Assembly: GCA_036674765.1 (NCBI GenBank)
Contig: JARVKI010000050.1
Coordinates: 62,001 to 126,000, forward strand
DNA length: 64,000 bases
Origin: Seiridium cupressi
Lineage: Eukaryota > Ascomycota > Sordariomycetes > Amphisphaeriales > Sporocadaceae
Reading direction: 5' to 3'
Below, piece after piece: positions 34,728 to 46,351 of the stretch. Every line of letters begins with the position of its first letter. Position 1 is the first letter of the stretch. The translations under genes were made by a program, and so were the position numbers. The notes under the pieces were generated by a model, which saw only the letters and a program-made list of their open reading frames with translations, was not told the DNA's origin and ran no database searches.

Positions 34728-37700
34728 TTAGGCGGCCGCCTCGATCTCTGGGGGTTCCTCGCCCTCAGGGATTCCCTCTTCACCTTCATAATCATCGTCT
34801 TCGTACTTTTCCTGTTGAGCAATAGCCTGCGCCGACACTATCTCAGCAAGGCGCTTTAGTCTAGGAGTTTGTAACCCTGCGTCGACTTGTTAGCTTTCCC
34901 ATTCAAATATGCTCCATCATTCGACGTTTGTCACTTACAGGATGGGGTGTATGTTTCTAGAGCAGTAATGACACGGGGCTCAGCGATCTCATACGGTCCA
35001 CTGTCGTCCATATCAACAGCTTGGAGGAGGAGCACATCGCTCTTCTCGGAAACACGAGAGGCAACGGCTTTCATGATCTCTCCGTTGATAGGTTGCTCGT
35101 AATCGGCGACCAGGTATTGATTGAGCAGCTTCTGAATCTGGTTGGGCGAGAGCATCCAGCAGATATCTTGGATGATTTCGATATCGTTCAGGGTAGCCTT
35201 CTTGAGTTGCAGAAGCTTCGTGGCTTGCATCAAGTGCTCAAGCTGGAGAGTGCCCTCGGGCATGTCGTGGCTCTTGCACCACTCCTCGATGCGGGTGATG
35301 TTGTAGTTGATCTGGAGACCACGCTTCCACGAAAGGAAGTTTCGGCGCATGAGCAGGTCGTTGAAGGCGGTAACACCAACGAGGCGGAGCAGCTCCGTGA
35401 CTGCTTGCGTAATGATGGAGTCCTCCAGGTAGTATGCCTTCATGGCGCGGAACACGTTGTTCAGCAAGCTGAGTAGATTGTCCATGCTGTATGCTGGAGC
35501 TGAGTTCGTCTGCAGCAGCTTGCCAAGGAATCTGTTACTTTCGTTCGTGACGAAGCCGGGCAGCGATTGCGACTCAATGATGGCCGGAATGATCATCTTC
35601 TGGAGCTTCTTCTTGAGCACCTTCATCCAGGTGTGATAAATGTTGAACTCCAGACTTTCCAGGTCGTGCTTGACGATCTCGAGGAGACGGTCGTACTCAT
35701 AGTTGTCCGTCTTCTGCGCCTCATACCAGTCTTCGGCAAGGAAGACGAATGAAAGCATCTCGTGTACGTTCGAAAGCCAGAAAGCACCCGGGTTGATGGC
35801 CTCGTCGCCGTCGTGCTGCATAACCTCCTGCTGGATCGATTGCATAACGTTGGCAAGGAATCTTTCCGACTCCTTGACGAAACCGTTGTTCCACATCTCC
35901 GAGGTGACTAGGTTGATCAGATAGGATGGGAAGAGCACTTCCTTGTCCGAAGGAGGCGGGTTCTGGTTGGGAGACGGGATCTTGAGGTTGCGGATAAGGC
36001 CGACGGTGACTTCCTCGTTCAAGCCGTCCTCGTCCGCAAGCAGGCCCTCCAGCTCCATTTCAATGCTGTCAACACCCGGAATGAAGCCAGCGCCAGGGTA
36101 CGTGCGCTGTCCACCGTTGGTGACCGCCATGGAGACGGGGCGAGGATTGAAAGCAGTGCTGAAGCGATCAATAGCCCGGGTGTCCTCGCCGGCACTCCGA
36201 CGCTTGGCCAGATTCTTCTTCGAGGAAACCAGGTTGATCAGACCGCTGACTGGAGGAGCAGCGGCAGCATGGCCGTTGGTAAGTTCTCCGTTGATCGGAC
36301 CATTACGCTTCGCCAGTTCGAGCTGATCGGTAAGTTCGACCAGTTGCTGCTTGAGACCACTGACAGTGTCCATGTGGGCTGAGCTCTCCTTCTGAACTTC
36401 TTCAAGTTGAGTTTCTGTTGAGCGCAGCTTCTCCTTGAGCTCACGTTCTTCCTCTTGCATCCGCTTCACGTTGGAGTTGGACTCCTCGTAGTTAAGCTGT
36501 AACTTCTTCATGTCCTCTTCCATGGCCTGGATCTTTGCGACCGCAATACCAGCCTGGTTGGCCTCGGCTTGCAACTCCTTTGTCCTGGTTTCTAATGCTG
36601 TGTGTCTGGTCTTCCATGACTTGATTTGACTTTCGTAGTTCTCGACTTGACTGACAAGAGTCTTGTTCTGTGTCTTCATGGTGCCAAGAGCCTGAGTTAG
36701 CTCGACAACCTTGTTTTCGAGCTTGTACGAGATCTGCTTCAAATCGCGAGCTTCCTCGCGGACCTTCTTGTACTCCTTTCTCGCCGACTTTCCGCGCCAC
36801 AAGCTTTGTACGAGCACAACCTTTCTGCGGTAGTTCCTCCACTCGCGGAGTTGTCTCCTCGATCGCCATACTCGTTGGATGAGAAGCGCTGCATTGCCTA
36901 CACGAGTCTCCATGATCTCCTTTCTCCGCAGGTAACCCTTGGCGGCAGCCTGAGCAAGAATGAGGTCGGCACGGAGCTTGAGGAAGGCCTTCCGCTGCTT
37001 CTGACCTCTCCATACTTTTTGGATCGTAGTGGCAGCTTTGATAGTCCTCCATTCCTCAGCCTTCCTACGAATCATGAACGCTCTAGCAAGCGACTGGAAC
37101 CCGAGGACAGCATTGCGTGCTTCGAGATACCTGTTACGGTAGTACTTGGCCTTGAGATTCTTTTGGATCATGATGGCTGCCGAGTTGAGACGTTCGGTAC
37201 GGAGATTCTCCATAAACGCCAACATACCAGCACGGAAAAAGATCTTCGTCAAACCCAGTTGGTACTTGTCTTGCCCGTGTCCGGTGCTCTCACCGAGAGC
37301 TGTGGACAAAATTTCATTCGCCATTTCCCGAATCTCAGCTGTCCATTGTGCCGAGGGCACCAGCATGTAGTATCGTAGAGCGAATTCCTCATAGGTCCAT
37401 CGTGTTGGATAGCCAGCACAACTAATGCGGACCGTTTCCAACACACCACAAGCTCTGAGCTGACTAAGAACCATGGGGCCTTCAAACTTCCAAGCCTCCT
37501 TGGCTTCGTTAGGCTTGATACAACGGATGTAGTGCACATCTGTGTTGTTGATCGTGTTCATAAGCTCAATCAGTGACGAGCGGAAGATACCACCGAGAGT
37601 CGGCTTGCGGTTAACAGCAACTCCAATCCTCCTGCCTCCTCCTGGCTTGGCCACAGCTGACGATGCCGAGGCAACATCCTTCTCGCGGACCGCGAGAGCA

Positions 37701-39766
37701 GCAGCCAACACCTGCCCAAGGAATTTGTTGCTGCTGGCCTTCAGGACCTCCATATGCTCGTCGGGCACAGTATCTCTGTTCTTCTCGATGAAGCCATCAG
37801 ACTCGTATGTCACGTCCACAGCATAGTGACAGACAGTGAAAGCAGACTTGCCGAAACGGGGCTTCTTGTAGAACTTGTTCTTGTCAGCGGCAAAGTTGTG
37901 GTGCAGCTTTGTGACAAACTGTTCGTCGGAACCCATGGGAAGACGAGATTCTTCGTCCAAAAGCGACAATATACCCATCTTGTTCTCGATCAGGTCGATA
38001 CAAGGCTGGTTGTCAGAGAAGTCGATGAATGTCCAGTCAATCTGTTCCCTGACGTACTCTTCCTGTTCGAGCTTGAAGACGTGCTGGTTGAATTCTTGTT
38101 GCAACTTTTCATTGGCATAGTTGATACAGAATTGCTCGAACGAGTTCTTGGCGAAATGCTCGAAACCGTAGATATCGAGAACTCCAATGAAGGACCTTAC
38201 CCGGCTCAGGACATCATCCGTGGCGAGACTGTAGTTGATGATCTCCACAAGCCAGTCGAACATGCTCGAGTAAATGTACTTGGCAACAGAGTCTCGGACG
38301 ACGATAGCTTGTTGTTGTGTCAAGTTTGACGTGATCTTCTCGCCACGGGTAATGAGCTGCTTTTTAACAATCCATTTGGCGAAATTGGTGGCATCTATTC
38401 CGAGTATTGAACAAGCCTTCACCAGTGACGGCTCGTCAGGGGGAAGCACACTGTCGCTCCGGGAAGCAGTAATCTTGATGTTGCCCAGATGCAATAGACC
38501 AGCTAGCAGCCTGAAGATGCCCATTTGCTGCGTCTCGTCAACGCCGATTGTCGTGAGCGACTTCTTCGTGGCTTCAAACTCAGCCTTGTCATCGACACCA
38601 TCAATCACCGGGGCATTGCCTTGGTTCATGTAATCGTACTGTTCGACGGGCAAAATGCTGAGCTCCTTGCGCTGCGCGTCCGTGGCACCCGCGATCAGCT
38701 GGTAAAAGATGTGGTAATTCCTTTCTTTCAGGGGTTGGAACACCAATCTTGAACGCTCGAGCAGGTATGTGCGGATCTTGGCTCCGATAATGTTTGTGTT
38801 GTCATCAAACATGATCTCAATGTACTTTCCGAACCGGGACGAGTTGTCATTTCGAGTCGTTTTCGCGTTACCAAAAGCTTCCATTATGGGATTTGTTGCA
38901 AGGATTTGTTCTTCCGTTTCGCTCATAGCTTCCGCGCCCCTTTTCGACCGGCCGCCTGGGTTATCGGGGGACTCTCTCGTAGCAAAATATCGCATGATGT
39001 ATTTTGCGCTGACCGTCTTTCCAGCTCCCGACTCTCCTGAGACTACAATGGTCTGATTCTTCTTGTCTCTCAACATGTCCCTACACGTCCTTGTTAGCCA
39101 TTCCATCTGCTATAGCTAGGGCGTGGGCGTCTTTACGCAAAGGCTTCTTCTGCAATGGCAAACAGATGGGGTGCTTGTGTCGCCCTCTGTCTGCCAGCAT
39201 ATACTTGCACCATGCCCGGGACATAGAGAGAATCTACTCGAGCGAAAGGATTCGTGGCTATTAGTACGATACCAGAGTATGTGTAGATTTCCTTTTGCAT
39301 ATATCTCAGGCGAATAGCTTGTAGAACTGTAGAAACGGGATGATCAGCAGGGCAATCGCAGGAGAGTTGGCAGCTTGCTTGCTAGTGGGGTTTGGGAAAC
39401 ATACCAGCAGGTTCGTTCAAATGGGACAAGTTGGTCAAATCATCGCTGGCCTCAAGCATAGTAGGGTTCATCAATGGCGGCAACGAGGGATCGTTTCCGG
39501 TCTCCAGTCCTTCGAGCGACAACTCGACCTTCTTGATCTAGTGGGCACAGAGTCGTGTCAGTTTCCGTCACCGTGGTATGTTGATATGGCTTATGGGCTG
39601 GCCTCGACGGCGCAAACAGTCCCAGACGCACCTCTTCATTTTCGAGCTTGAACTCCAGTATCACCTTGTTGCCATCGATCGTCTTCTTGACCACTTCGGA
39701 TGGCACCCAGCCCTCGGTGGCATCGGGCTGCCAGGCTCTGGTTCCGACATCGTAGCTCTGCGACAT
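34728..39766 (-). CDS. Class V myosin heavy chain (Myo2-like)
   Basis: Five exons, 39766-39632, 39537-39405, 39326-39137, 39080-34939 and 34876-34728, give 1582 residues, close to yeast Myo2 (1574). It moves vesicles and organelles along actin to sites of polar growth. The N-terminus has the SH3-like segment (GTRAWQPDATEGWVPSEV). The motor carries P-loop GESGAGKT at about 168-175, switch I NDNSSRFGK and switch II DIYGFEHF. It is followed by about six IQ motifs (roughly 780-920) for calmodulin-type light chains, a coiled coil (about 930-1080), and the globular DIL cargo domain ending ALETYTPSWLQTPRLKRLAE. The acidic tail is EGEEPPEIEAAA. Three introns crowd the first 700 nt of the gene and one lies near the end. 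The first donor is the weaker GTGCGT. An upstream ATG 23 nt before the start overlaps it out of frame. Confidence 0.97.
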
Positions 39767-39789
39767 GGGGACGGGAGCTTCTCAATCAT
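39661..39789 (-). promoter_or_regulatory. Possible overlapping upstream ORF of the myosin V gene
   Basis: An ATG at 39789 lies 23 nt before the myosin ATG (39766) and opens a 42-codon frame ending at TGA 39663-39661, inside exon 1 and out of frame. If it is within the transcript, it would capture scanning ribosomes. Its context is not evidently poor. Whether the transcript starts upstream of it is unknown. Confidence 0.35.
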
Positions 39790-42119
39790 GTATGGTGTGA
39801 ATTAAGGGGTGTGCGGTGTCCAAAGCTCGGCGTTGGACGGTGCGAGGTGAAGGGCGTCGTCGCGTCGTAAAGCAAGGCCACAAGGGGGGTATCTAAGTTG
39901 TTGTCGTTTTCTTGGGAGTAGCCAGCTGTTTGCTAAGGGGTAAGAACAACCAGTGCAGAATACATTCGAACAGGCCAAATTGAACAGGAGTAAATATCTA
40001 TGGGGGATGAAAAAAGGTCTGCTATCCACACGGTGAAGTGAGATTGCGGACGGGGGAGAAGAAGGGAAGGCCGTCGATGTGCGTATTAAGCTGTGGTGAG
40101 GCGAGAACAGAGACGATGGTTTGTCTCGTTCGCAGACACTGGTTACCCTGAAAGCAAAGGCAGAGAGGGAGATGATAGATGAGCAATCGGGTTGCGAGGT
40201 CGTATGTAGAAAGATTCACCAGCTAGCATCAAAATGTTAGACCAGTTCATTTACGGGAGCGCTACGCCAATGCGAGCCCGGAATTTGGGGATAAGGAGCC
40301 AGCATCAGCTTGAGCAAGCAGTCGGTCAATCAACAGGGGTAAGAAAAAAAAAGGGTCAGTGGTCGTGCCTCGCTAAATGGGGCCCCCAAGATCCAAAAAT
40401 TGAGGTACCGCTACAAGCTGTCGGGCCCTTTTTGGCTGGAGATCGACGCATAAGACTCGTTCTCTGCATGTACCCATCCACCGTGTGCGTAGCGCCCGGT
40501 TCGCGCGCAACAAACTGGACTGATCCCGCCTTGCGCCTTGCACGGGCTGCCACCAGCGCTCAAAATGCAACCCCCAACTCCTAGAGCTGCATGAACTGTC
40601 CAAGGACCAGAGGGAAAGAAAGAGGATATGTAACATCAACGATGCCAGGAACGAGCGCGTATGCCGTGTTACTTGTCCTGAGGACCATGACAGCCTGCCT
40701 TAGAGTTTTCTATTCAACCAATCGAAGCACCACAAAGCGCCAAATGTAGGCCCCCTTCCCCCAAGCTTCAAAGTCGCGGTGGGTAAGGTAGGTAGTTCTC
40801 TCAGGGGCTCCGGCGGTGCCAGTCATCCATCACCCATTGAAAGTATTCCACGTCCTTCTCTAGGATACAAATCCCCCAGCAATTCCTCGTCGGGGTTGGG
40901 GATCAATACACACTCGGGACCACCTGCCTGGAAGAGGCTGGGGGAAATCCTGTCCGTTATACTGGAATCGCAGGAAAGGGGACCACGTCCTGACACTGGC
41001 ATTTGCAGTAACGCATTCTCACATCGCAGGATCTGCCGACAGGTGCACTCCCCCGGACGGGACGGGTCCCCCTATCCCAACGTTGTCAACATTTCTGCTG
41101 CAACTGCTACAACCTTGTCCAGGGCTCAGCGCTTTCCCACAAACGGCAAGGCTTGTGACACCTCTCCACGGTCCCCTAAACTTTTTATGGTGGCCGGGCC
41201 ATTTGGAAGACGCGCTTTAGGGCCACGCTTTGCAATTCTAATTGCTCCAAGAAAAACGCGCCAACGTCGACTTTTCCTGCAGGGGTTGTCAAGCCCGTCT
41301 TGGGGATGCTACGCAAGCTGCATGTGCCTGTTCTCTATTCGACCGCTCTTGCATTTAGGCTTCGACTGTGGTGTCCAAGTAGATGTTCGGCTGGTTTGGG
41401 GATCTTGGAATATGTACATCCGGGTCACCGCTTGACGATCATTCTCACCATGTAGATCCGCCGTTTCTTCCGAGGCATGTTTCGAAACCACATCTGCAGA
41501 TTACCCACTTCCTGCATGAGAGAGATGTGGAAGATTGCCATGCCAGATCCCCCCTTCTTCACTTACAAGAGACTGCATGACATAGTAATCTCGAGACGTC
41601 CTATTTAGTCTTCGAAATCCGCAGCCTGGCCTAATTGTCCAGTCCACCTTCATGCCCTGTAGCATACTCCCGACTCCCAGATATGAAGGTCAGGGTACAT
41701 CCTAGTAACCCCAGCCATTAAAATAAAGACCATTCATGCCGGAGTTTGCCGGCAAGTTTTCAGCAACACGTCACGTCCCAAGGACAAGAACCATTTTATG
41801 CTGAATCAAGAATCTTTTTATAATAATTTTTATAACCCTTTAGGGCCTTTGTATCATATTTCGCGCTCTATGTTGAACCCACAGCTCCACCAACATATCT
41901 CGGTCACCTCTGCCTCTAAGGGGGAGAGGTCTCTTCTCTTCCAAAGAGTCATCGCGCTTCAAGATGCTTGTGTTGAATGATACATATCCCCGAGCTCGGG
42001 GTGTTTTGATATTTTCCCCTCCGAGCCAGCATAGCCTAGAAACGCCACCCTTTCCTATATGCAAAGTTTGTTTCTAACCTCTCGAGAAGGCGCGCGGTTC
42101 TTCGTGCCACATCTTTGCC
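39767..42119. other. Intergenic region upstream of the myosin V gene
   Basis: About 2.35 kb. Purine-rich sequence next to the myosin start suggests promoter or leader. A 218-codon frame at 40779-41435 (+) has no ATG near its beginning, is Ser/Pro/Arg-rich, and is not supported as a gene. The right end is the ser3 3' flank. Confidence 0.45.
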
Positions 42120-43742
42120 TTAGTACAGAACACGAACCATAATCCGTGAGCTAAGAGCCTCGAGAGAGTCGGAGATGTCCTTGATCTCCTCGGTTCCGAC
42201 ATCGCTAACATCAGCCATCAAGTAGGCAATGTCACCCCTGCTATCACTGATCTGCTTGTCAACGTTGTGGTTACCAAGTATCTCGTTGACCTTGCGCAGA
42301 ACACCAGGAACGTTCTGGTGCACGTAGATCACTCTGGCGTGGTTAGGCTCGTCCAGGGTCAATGAACGTAAGTTGCACTCGGGCAGATTGACACTACCCA
42401 AGGTAACTCCTTGGTTGATGTATCGAACAAGAGCGTCGCCAACTGGAGACATGAGTTAGATCATTGTATGGCCTCACAGCGCAAGGCTTGGGAAAACGTA
42501 CCTTCGACACCAATCGCTCTCTGAGCTTCTTCGGTACTGCCACCAATGTGAGGTGTAAGGATGATGTTGTTCACGCTGCGGAGGTCCTCACCCCAGGCGT
42601 TCAGGTCGCTGTTGAAGTAGTCGCCGTTGGCCGCAGGCTCGTTGGGGTACACATCCAACGCAGCACCAGCAATTTTACCACTTCGCATGGAGTTGACAAG
42701 AGCGGGAATGTCAACTACAGTTCCACGGCTGGCGTTGATCAGGTAGGACCCTTCCTTCATCTGTTCCAGCTGTGGGGCAGAGATCATGTTCTTGGTCTCT
42801 GGCAACTCAGGAACGTGAAGGGTGATGAAGTCGGCCTGGTTGAGAAGGTCGTTCAAAGTGGGCACTTGCCGGGCCGTACCCAGACCCATCAAGCTGACGA
42901 CATCATAGTAGATGACAGACATGCCCATGGCTTCTGCCAGTACTGACAGCTGAGATCCAATGTGACCATATCCGATAATACCTGTCCAAGGCGTTAGTCA
43001 ACGACTTCCTTCGCCACTTCGGAACAAGCTCACCGAGGGTCTTGCCGCGGATCTCCCAGCACTTGCTGCTAACCTTGTTCCAGGTGCCACGGTGCATCTC
43101 ATTTGAGCGATCTCCCAACTGGCGGGCAAGAGTGATGATTTCTGCAATCACCAACTCGGCCACACTGCGAGAGTTGGCGAAGGGCGAGTTAAACACGGCA
43201 ATACCATGCTTTGCCGCAAATTCGAGGTCGACCTGGTTTGTACCAATGCAGAAGCAACCAACGACCAGCAAGTTCTTGGCTTCCCTCAGCACTTTCTCCG
43301 TGAGTTTCGTCTTGGAGCGGATGCCAATAACGTGAACATCACTGCCGTCCCGTTAGATTAACATGATTACTGCACTGGATGGAGGGAAAGGATCCTTGGC
43401 GGCAAGCTTTGTCACAGGCTTTAGAGGTTTTGTTCGAAGGACCACTCACCGAATCTTCTCAATGAGTTGATCCTCGGGAAGCGAAGTCTTGAGCGCCTCA
43501 ACTTGATAACCCTGCGCAGTGAGGATATCCTTTCCACTCTGGTTTACATTCTCAAGCAGCAAGATCTTGATGTCTTGCGTGTTGAAGGGCTTGAGTTGCT
43601 TGGGCATTGCTCGATGAGCGAGTGCCCCGCCAAAGCTGGATGGTGGAGAGTGGAAAGTTGCTGTGGGTGACGTCGAGACACTCAGCCTGTGAGAGAAGTC
43701 AGGTCTCGGGATTGAAGTATTGATGTTCTGCGGAGCGGCCAT
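42120..43742 (-). CDS. D-3-phosphoglycerate dehydrogenase (Ser3/Ser33)
   Basis: Four exons, 43742-43450, 43341-43034, 42981-42502 and 42442-42120, give 467 residues (yeast Ser3 has 469). It catalyses the first step of serine synthesis, 3-phosphoglycerate to 3-phosphohydroxypyruvate with NAD+. The N-terminal ~45 residues are Ser/Pro-rich as in yeast. The substrate and Rossmann domains carry GCFCIGTNQVDL, FNSPFANSRSVAEL, GYGHIGSQLSVLAEA (GxGxxG), INASRGTVVD (catalytic Arg) and LTPHIGGSTEEAQ (catalytic His). The C-terminus is an ACT domain (HARVIYVHQNVPGVL), the serine-feedback region of this family. A TGAGTCA site 76 bp upstream fits cross-pathway control by Cpc1/Gcn4. Confidence 0.97.
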
Positions 43743-44883
43743 GTTGAGTGAGATTGTCGGGAACGATGAGATATTATAGCTGCGCGTCTGGATTGTACAA
43801 AAGGCACCGACGTCAGTTGAGTCAGAAATATGGTGCCCTGTTAATCAATTATTCTCCGAAATTTCTGTAAGTCACCGTGACAGCGCTGACCCCGCGGCCT
43901 CAGTCCTTTTGTGCAGTATGCAATGTGCAGGCTGCATGAAGTTGCATAAAATGGCCTGAGCTCGGTCATGCTGCGCTGCGATTGGCCGAGACCAACGTGG
44001 GGGATCCAGATTCGGGCTTTGCACTGGCACCATCACCCAGCGGCTCCTGAGGAAATTTTCAGCTAAAACCGTGCCAGACCCTCCGCCATCGGATTGCGAC
44101 ATAAGCAAGAAAGATCACGGTCGCTGCTGCAATGGTAAGGCGAGCTCATCATAAAGGTGGGCAGCTCTGTTGGAGGTTGCGGACATTGTGGGTACGCAGT
44201 GTCGAGCGTCCATCGCTGAATCCAAATCAGAAATACAAATCAGCAATTCAAATCACCATTTCCAACCCCGAACTCAAATCAGGCATACAAGTCGGACAAT
44301 TAAATCAAACAGATCCACCCCCATACATCATCATCACATGTCAACAAGGCATGGCGAACCACTTCAATATGCTGCGTACGTACATTTACATGATTTTTAT
44401 GTAAGTGATGCAAGGTATCCATAGCCTGCAATCTGTCGATTATCACCTTGCCACTTTTCCAAGAAGCCGGAATGCATCTGCTCTTATTTCACGACCTGGC
44501 ATCGTCGTCCAAGTCCGCCCGTCTCTATCAGATTATGCTTTCATGATCCGAACAAATTGCTCAGCCCCCTGACCAGCCTTATGCTCGATAGAAAACAGCA
44601 ACAAAGTCAAGCCTTAAAACAGAATGAGATCCCGAAGTCAACCTACAACCCTATTGAGAATGCCAGTCTATTTTGAGGAAGCCTGCGTGACCCTGAATAT
44701 CATCACACCATATTCGGGGTTCGTGGAGGTAAGGTGATGCTATGAAGATCACCAAGGGTATCCTCCGAAACGGAATACCACCAACGCCACAAGCTGGCTC
44801 GAGAGACATGCCTTTCACTTGGCGGACGTAATGAAGGGCCCAGAGACAACATGAGGAATGTTTGTGTGCGAGCTTGGCATCGT
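43743..44883. other. Intergenic region, ser3 promoter and nap1 3' flank
   Basis: 1.14 kb with no supportable gene. It contains the Cpc1-type site at 43818 near the ser3 start. The right part, from about 44500, is the probable 3' UTR of nap1. Confidence 0.5.
43818..43824. promoter_or_regulatory. Cpc1/Gcn4-type site upstream of ser3
   Basis: TGAGTCA, a perfect palindromic GCN4/CPC1 recognition sequence, lies 76 bp upstream of the ser3 start. An ACGTCA half-CRE sits a few bases away (43811-43815 region). Position and target fit general amino-acid control. Identified by sequence match only. Confidence 0.5.
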
Positions 44884-46351
44884 TTAGCTTTGCTTGCACT
44901 CAGCAGCCTCCTTGTTGGGCTTGGCACCATCGTCCTAGGGGAATCAGTCAGCACAAGCTCGGCAGGAGAAGAAGGGCAAAGGGTAAGAACGCACATCCTC
45001 CTCGGACTCCTCCTCGTCGTCATCGCGGTCGTCACTGAGGTCATCATCGTCTTCATCCTCATCCTCATCAAGGTCGTTCTCGTCGAAGTCCTCGATCTCC
45101 TCGAATGCCAATGCCTCGCCGGTGAACCAGTCAATAGCGCGAGGAATCAGCTTCTCCTTGATATCTTCGCCAAGCTGGTAGTCAAGCTCCAGGCGCTCCT
45201 CGATGTCGGACGCGGCGTCGTCTTCCTCCTCCATCGGGGCAACGGGAGGAGAGAAGAAGTTGAAGAAAGATTCCGTAGGAACGGTCTTCTTGACAATGCG
45301 GGTCTGCTTGGTGTCTGCTACATAGTCAGTAACTGCATTAGCGATGAGGTGCATGGCTGCGTTATGATGCTTACTCTTGTTGCGCTGCTTCTTGCTCTCG
45401 ACGCGGACGGTCAGGTCCTTGCCTTCCTTCCAGTCGATCTTGTCACCCTCGGCATGATCATAGATGAAGTCACCGCCATAACCACTCTCGTTCTGGTAGA
45501 AGTAGGTCTTGGTGATGGACTTGTTCGTGAAGAACTCATTCTCGGCGAAGTCAAAGATTAGTCGGAAGCCAGGCTTGTCAAGGTACTCCATGCGGATGTC
45601 GACGAGGTGCTTAAGGGCGGCCTCATCGCGATCTGTGATCATCTCGGCGAGGGAGATCTGGTTCTTCATGGCGGACAGCCAGAACTCAGGGATACCGGAG
45701 ACGTTCTCAGCGGTTTCCTCGGTGGGCTTCTCCTCGGCCTTCTCGGCCTCGGCGGCCTCCTCGTCCTCCTCCTCGTCTTCCTCTCCAGCCTTGACCTGGT
45801 CTTCAGTGGGCTCAGTAGCACCATTGATGATGTCGGCACGCTTCTGGTAAAGCGGGGTGAACTTGGCGAAGTACTTCTTCTCGAGTTGAAGGACCTCTTC
45901 CTGGAACTCGGCCTCCAATTTCGAGTGCTCCTTCTGGATGCCCTTCAGACCGGCGACGCGACGCTTGACGGAAGTCGGGAGCGACTCAATGTAGCCTGAG
46001 GAGCGGCCGACAAGGGAGCCGAGGCGGCCCTGGATCATCGAGACGAGGGCAGGGTTCTGGGCGAAGAGAGAGGCAGCGGCGGCGCGCTCGGCCAAATCAT
46101 CTATAGGTTTTGCGTCAGATAAAAAAACACAGTCAACGGTTTGATGGCGTTCACTTACCCTCCTTGATACTGGAGACACCGGGCTGCTGTGCGTGCGAGG
46201 AGATGGGAGCATTGTTAGCGGGTGTGTTCTGCGGGGTCCTGCGATCCACGGGTCAGTTTTCAAACTTGCTCGTCTCGTTTGCAGAATTTTGCTGATGGCA
46301 AGTAACTCACGGCGCAGTCACGTCCCGTCTGTTCTTGATAGGCTCAGCCAT
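44884..46351 (-). CDS. Nucleosome assembly protein Nap1
   Basis: Five exons, 46351-46311, 46238-46159, 46100-45375, 45314-44995 and 44934-44884, give 405 residues. Nap1 chaperones H2A-H2B, shuttling between cytoplasm and nucleus, and in yeast also binds mitotic cyclin and septin regulators. Visible features are the long dimerisation helix (LAERAAAASLFAQNPALVSMIQGRLGSL region), the NAP fold with GIPEFWLSAMKN and KSITKTYFYQNE, then SFFNFFSPP and a highly acidic tail. The last exon is only 17 codons and ends CKQS, a CaaX-like prenylation motif comparable to the CKQQ of NAP1L1. The final intron starts with the weak donor GTGCGT; its retention would replace this tail. Exon 1 is 14 codons. Confidence 0.96.

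Noticed and set aside
40779..41435. 218-codon open frame
   Set aside because: Lacks an ATG near its beginning, is Ser/Pro/Arg-rich and matches nothing. Probably chance in GC-rich promoter DNA.
44851..45561. 236-codon plus-strand frame antisense to nap1
   Set aside because: Shadow of the Nap1 acidic coding region; Leu/Val-rich because it is antisense to Glu/Asp codons.
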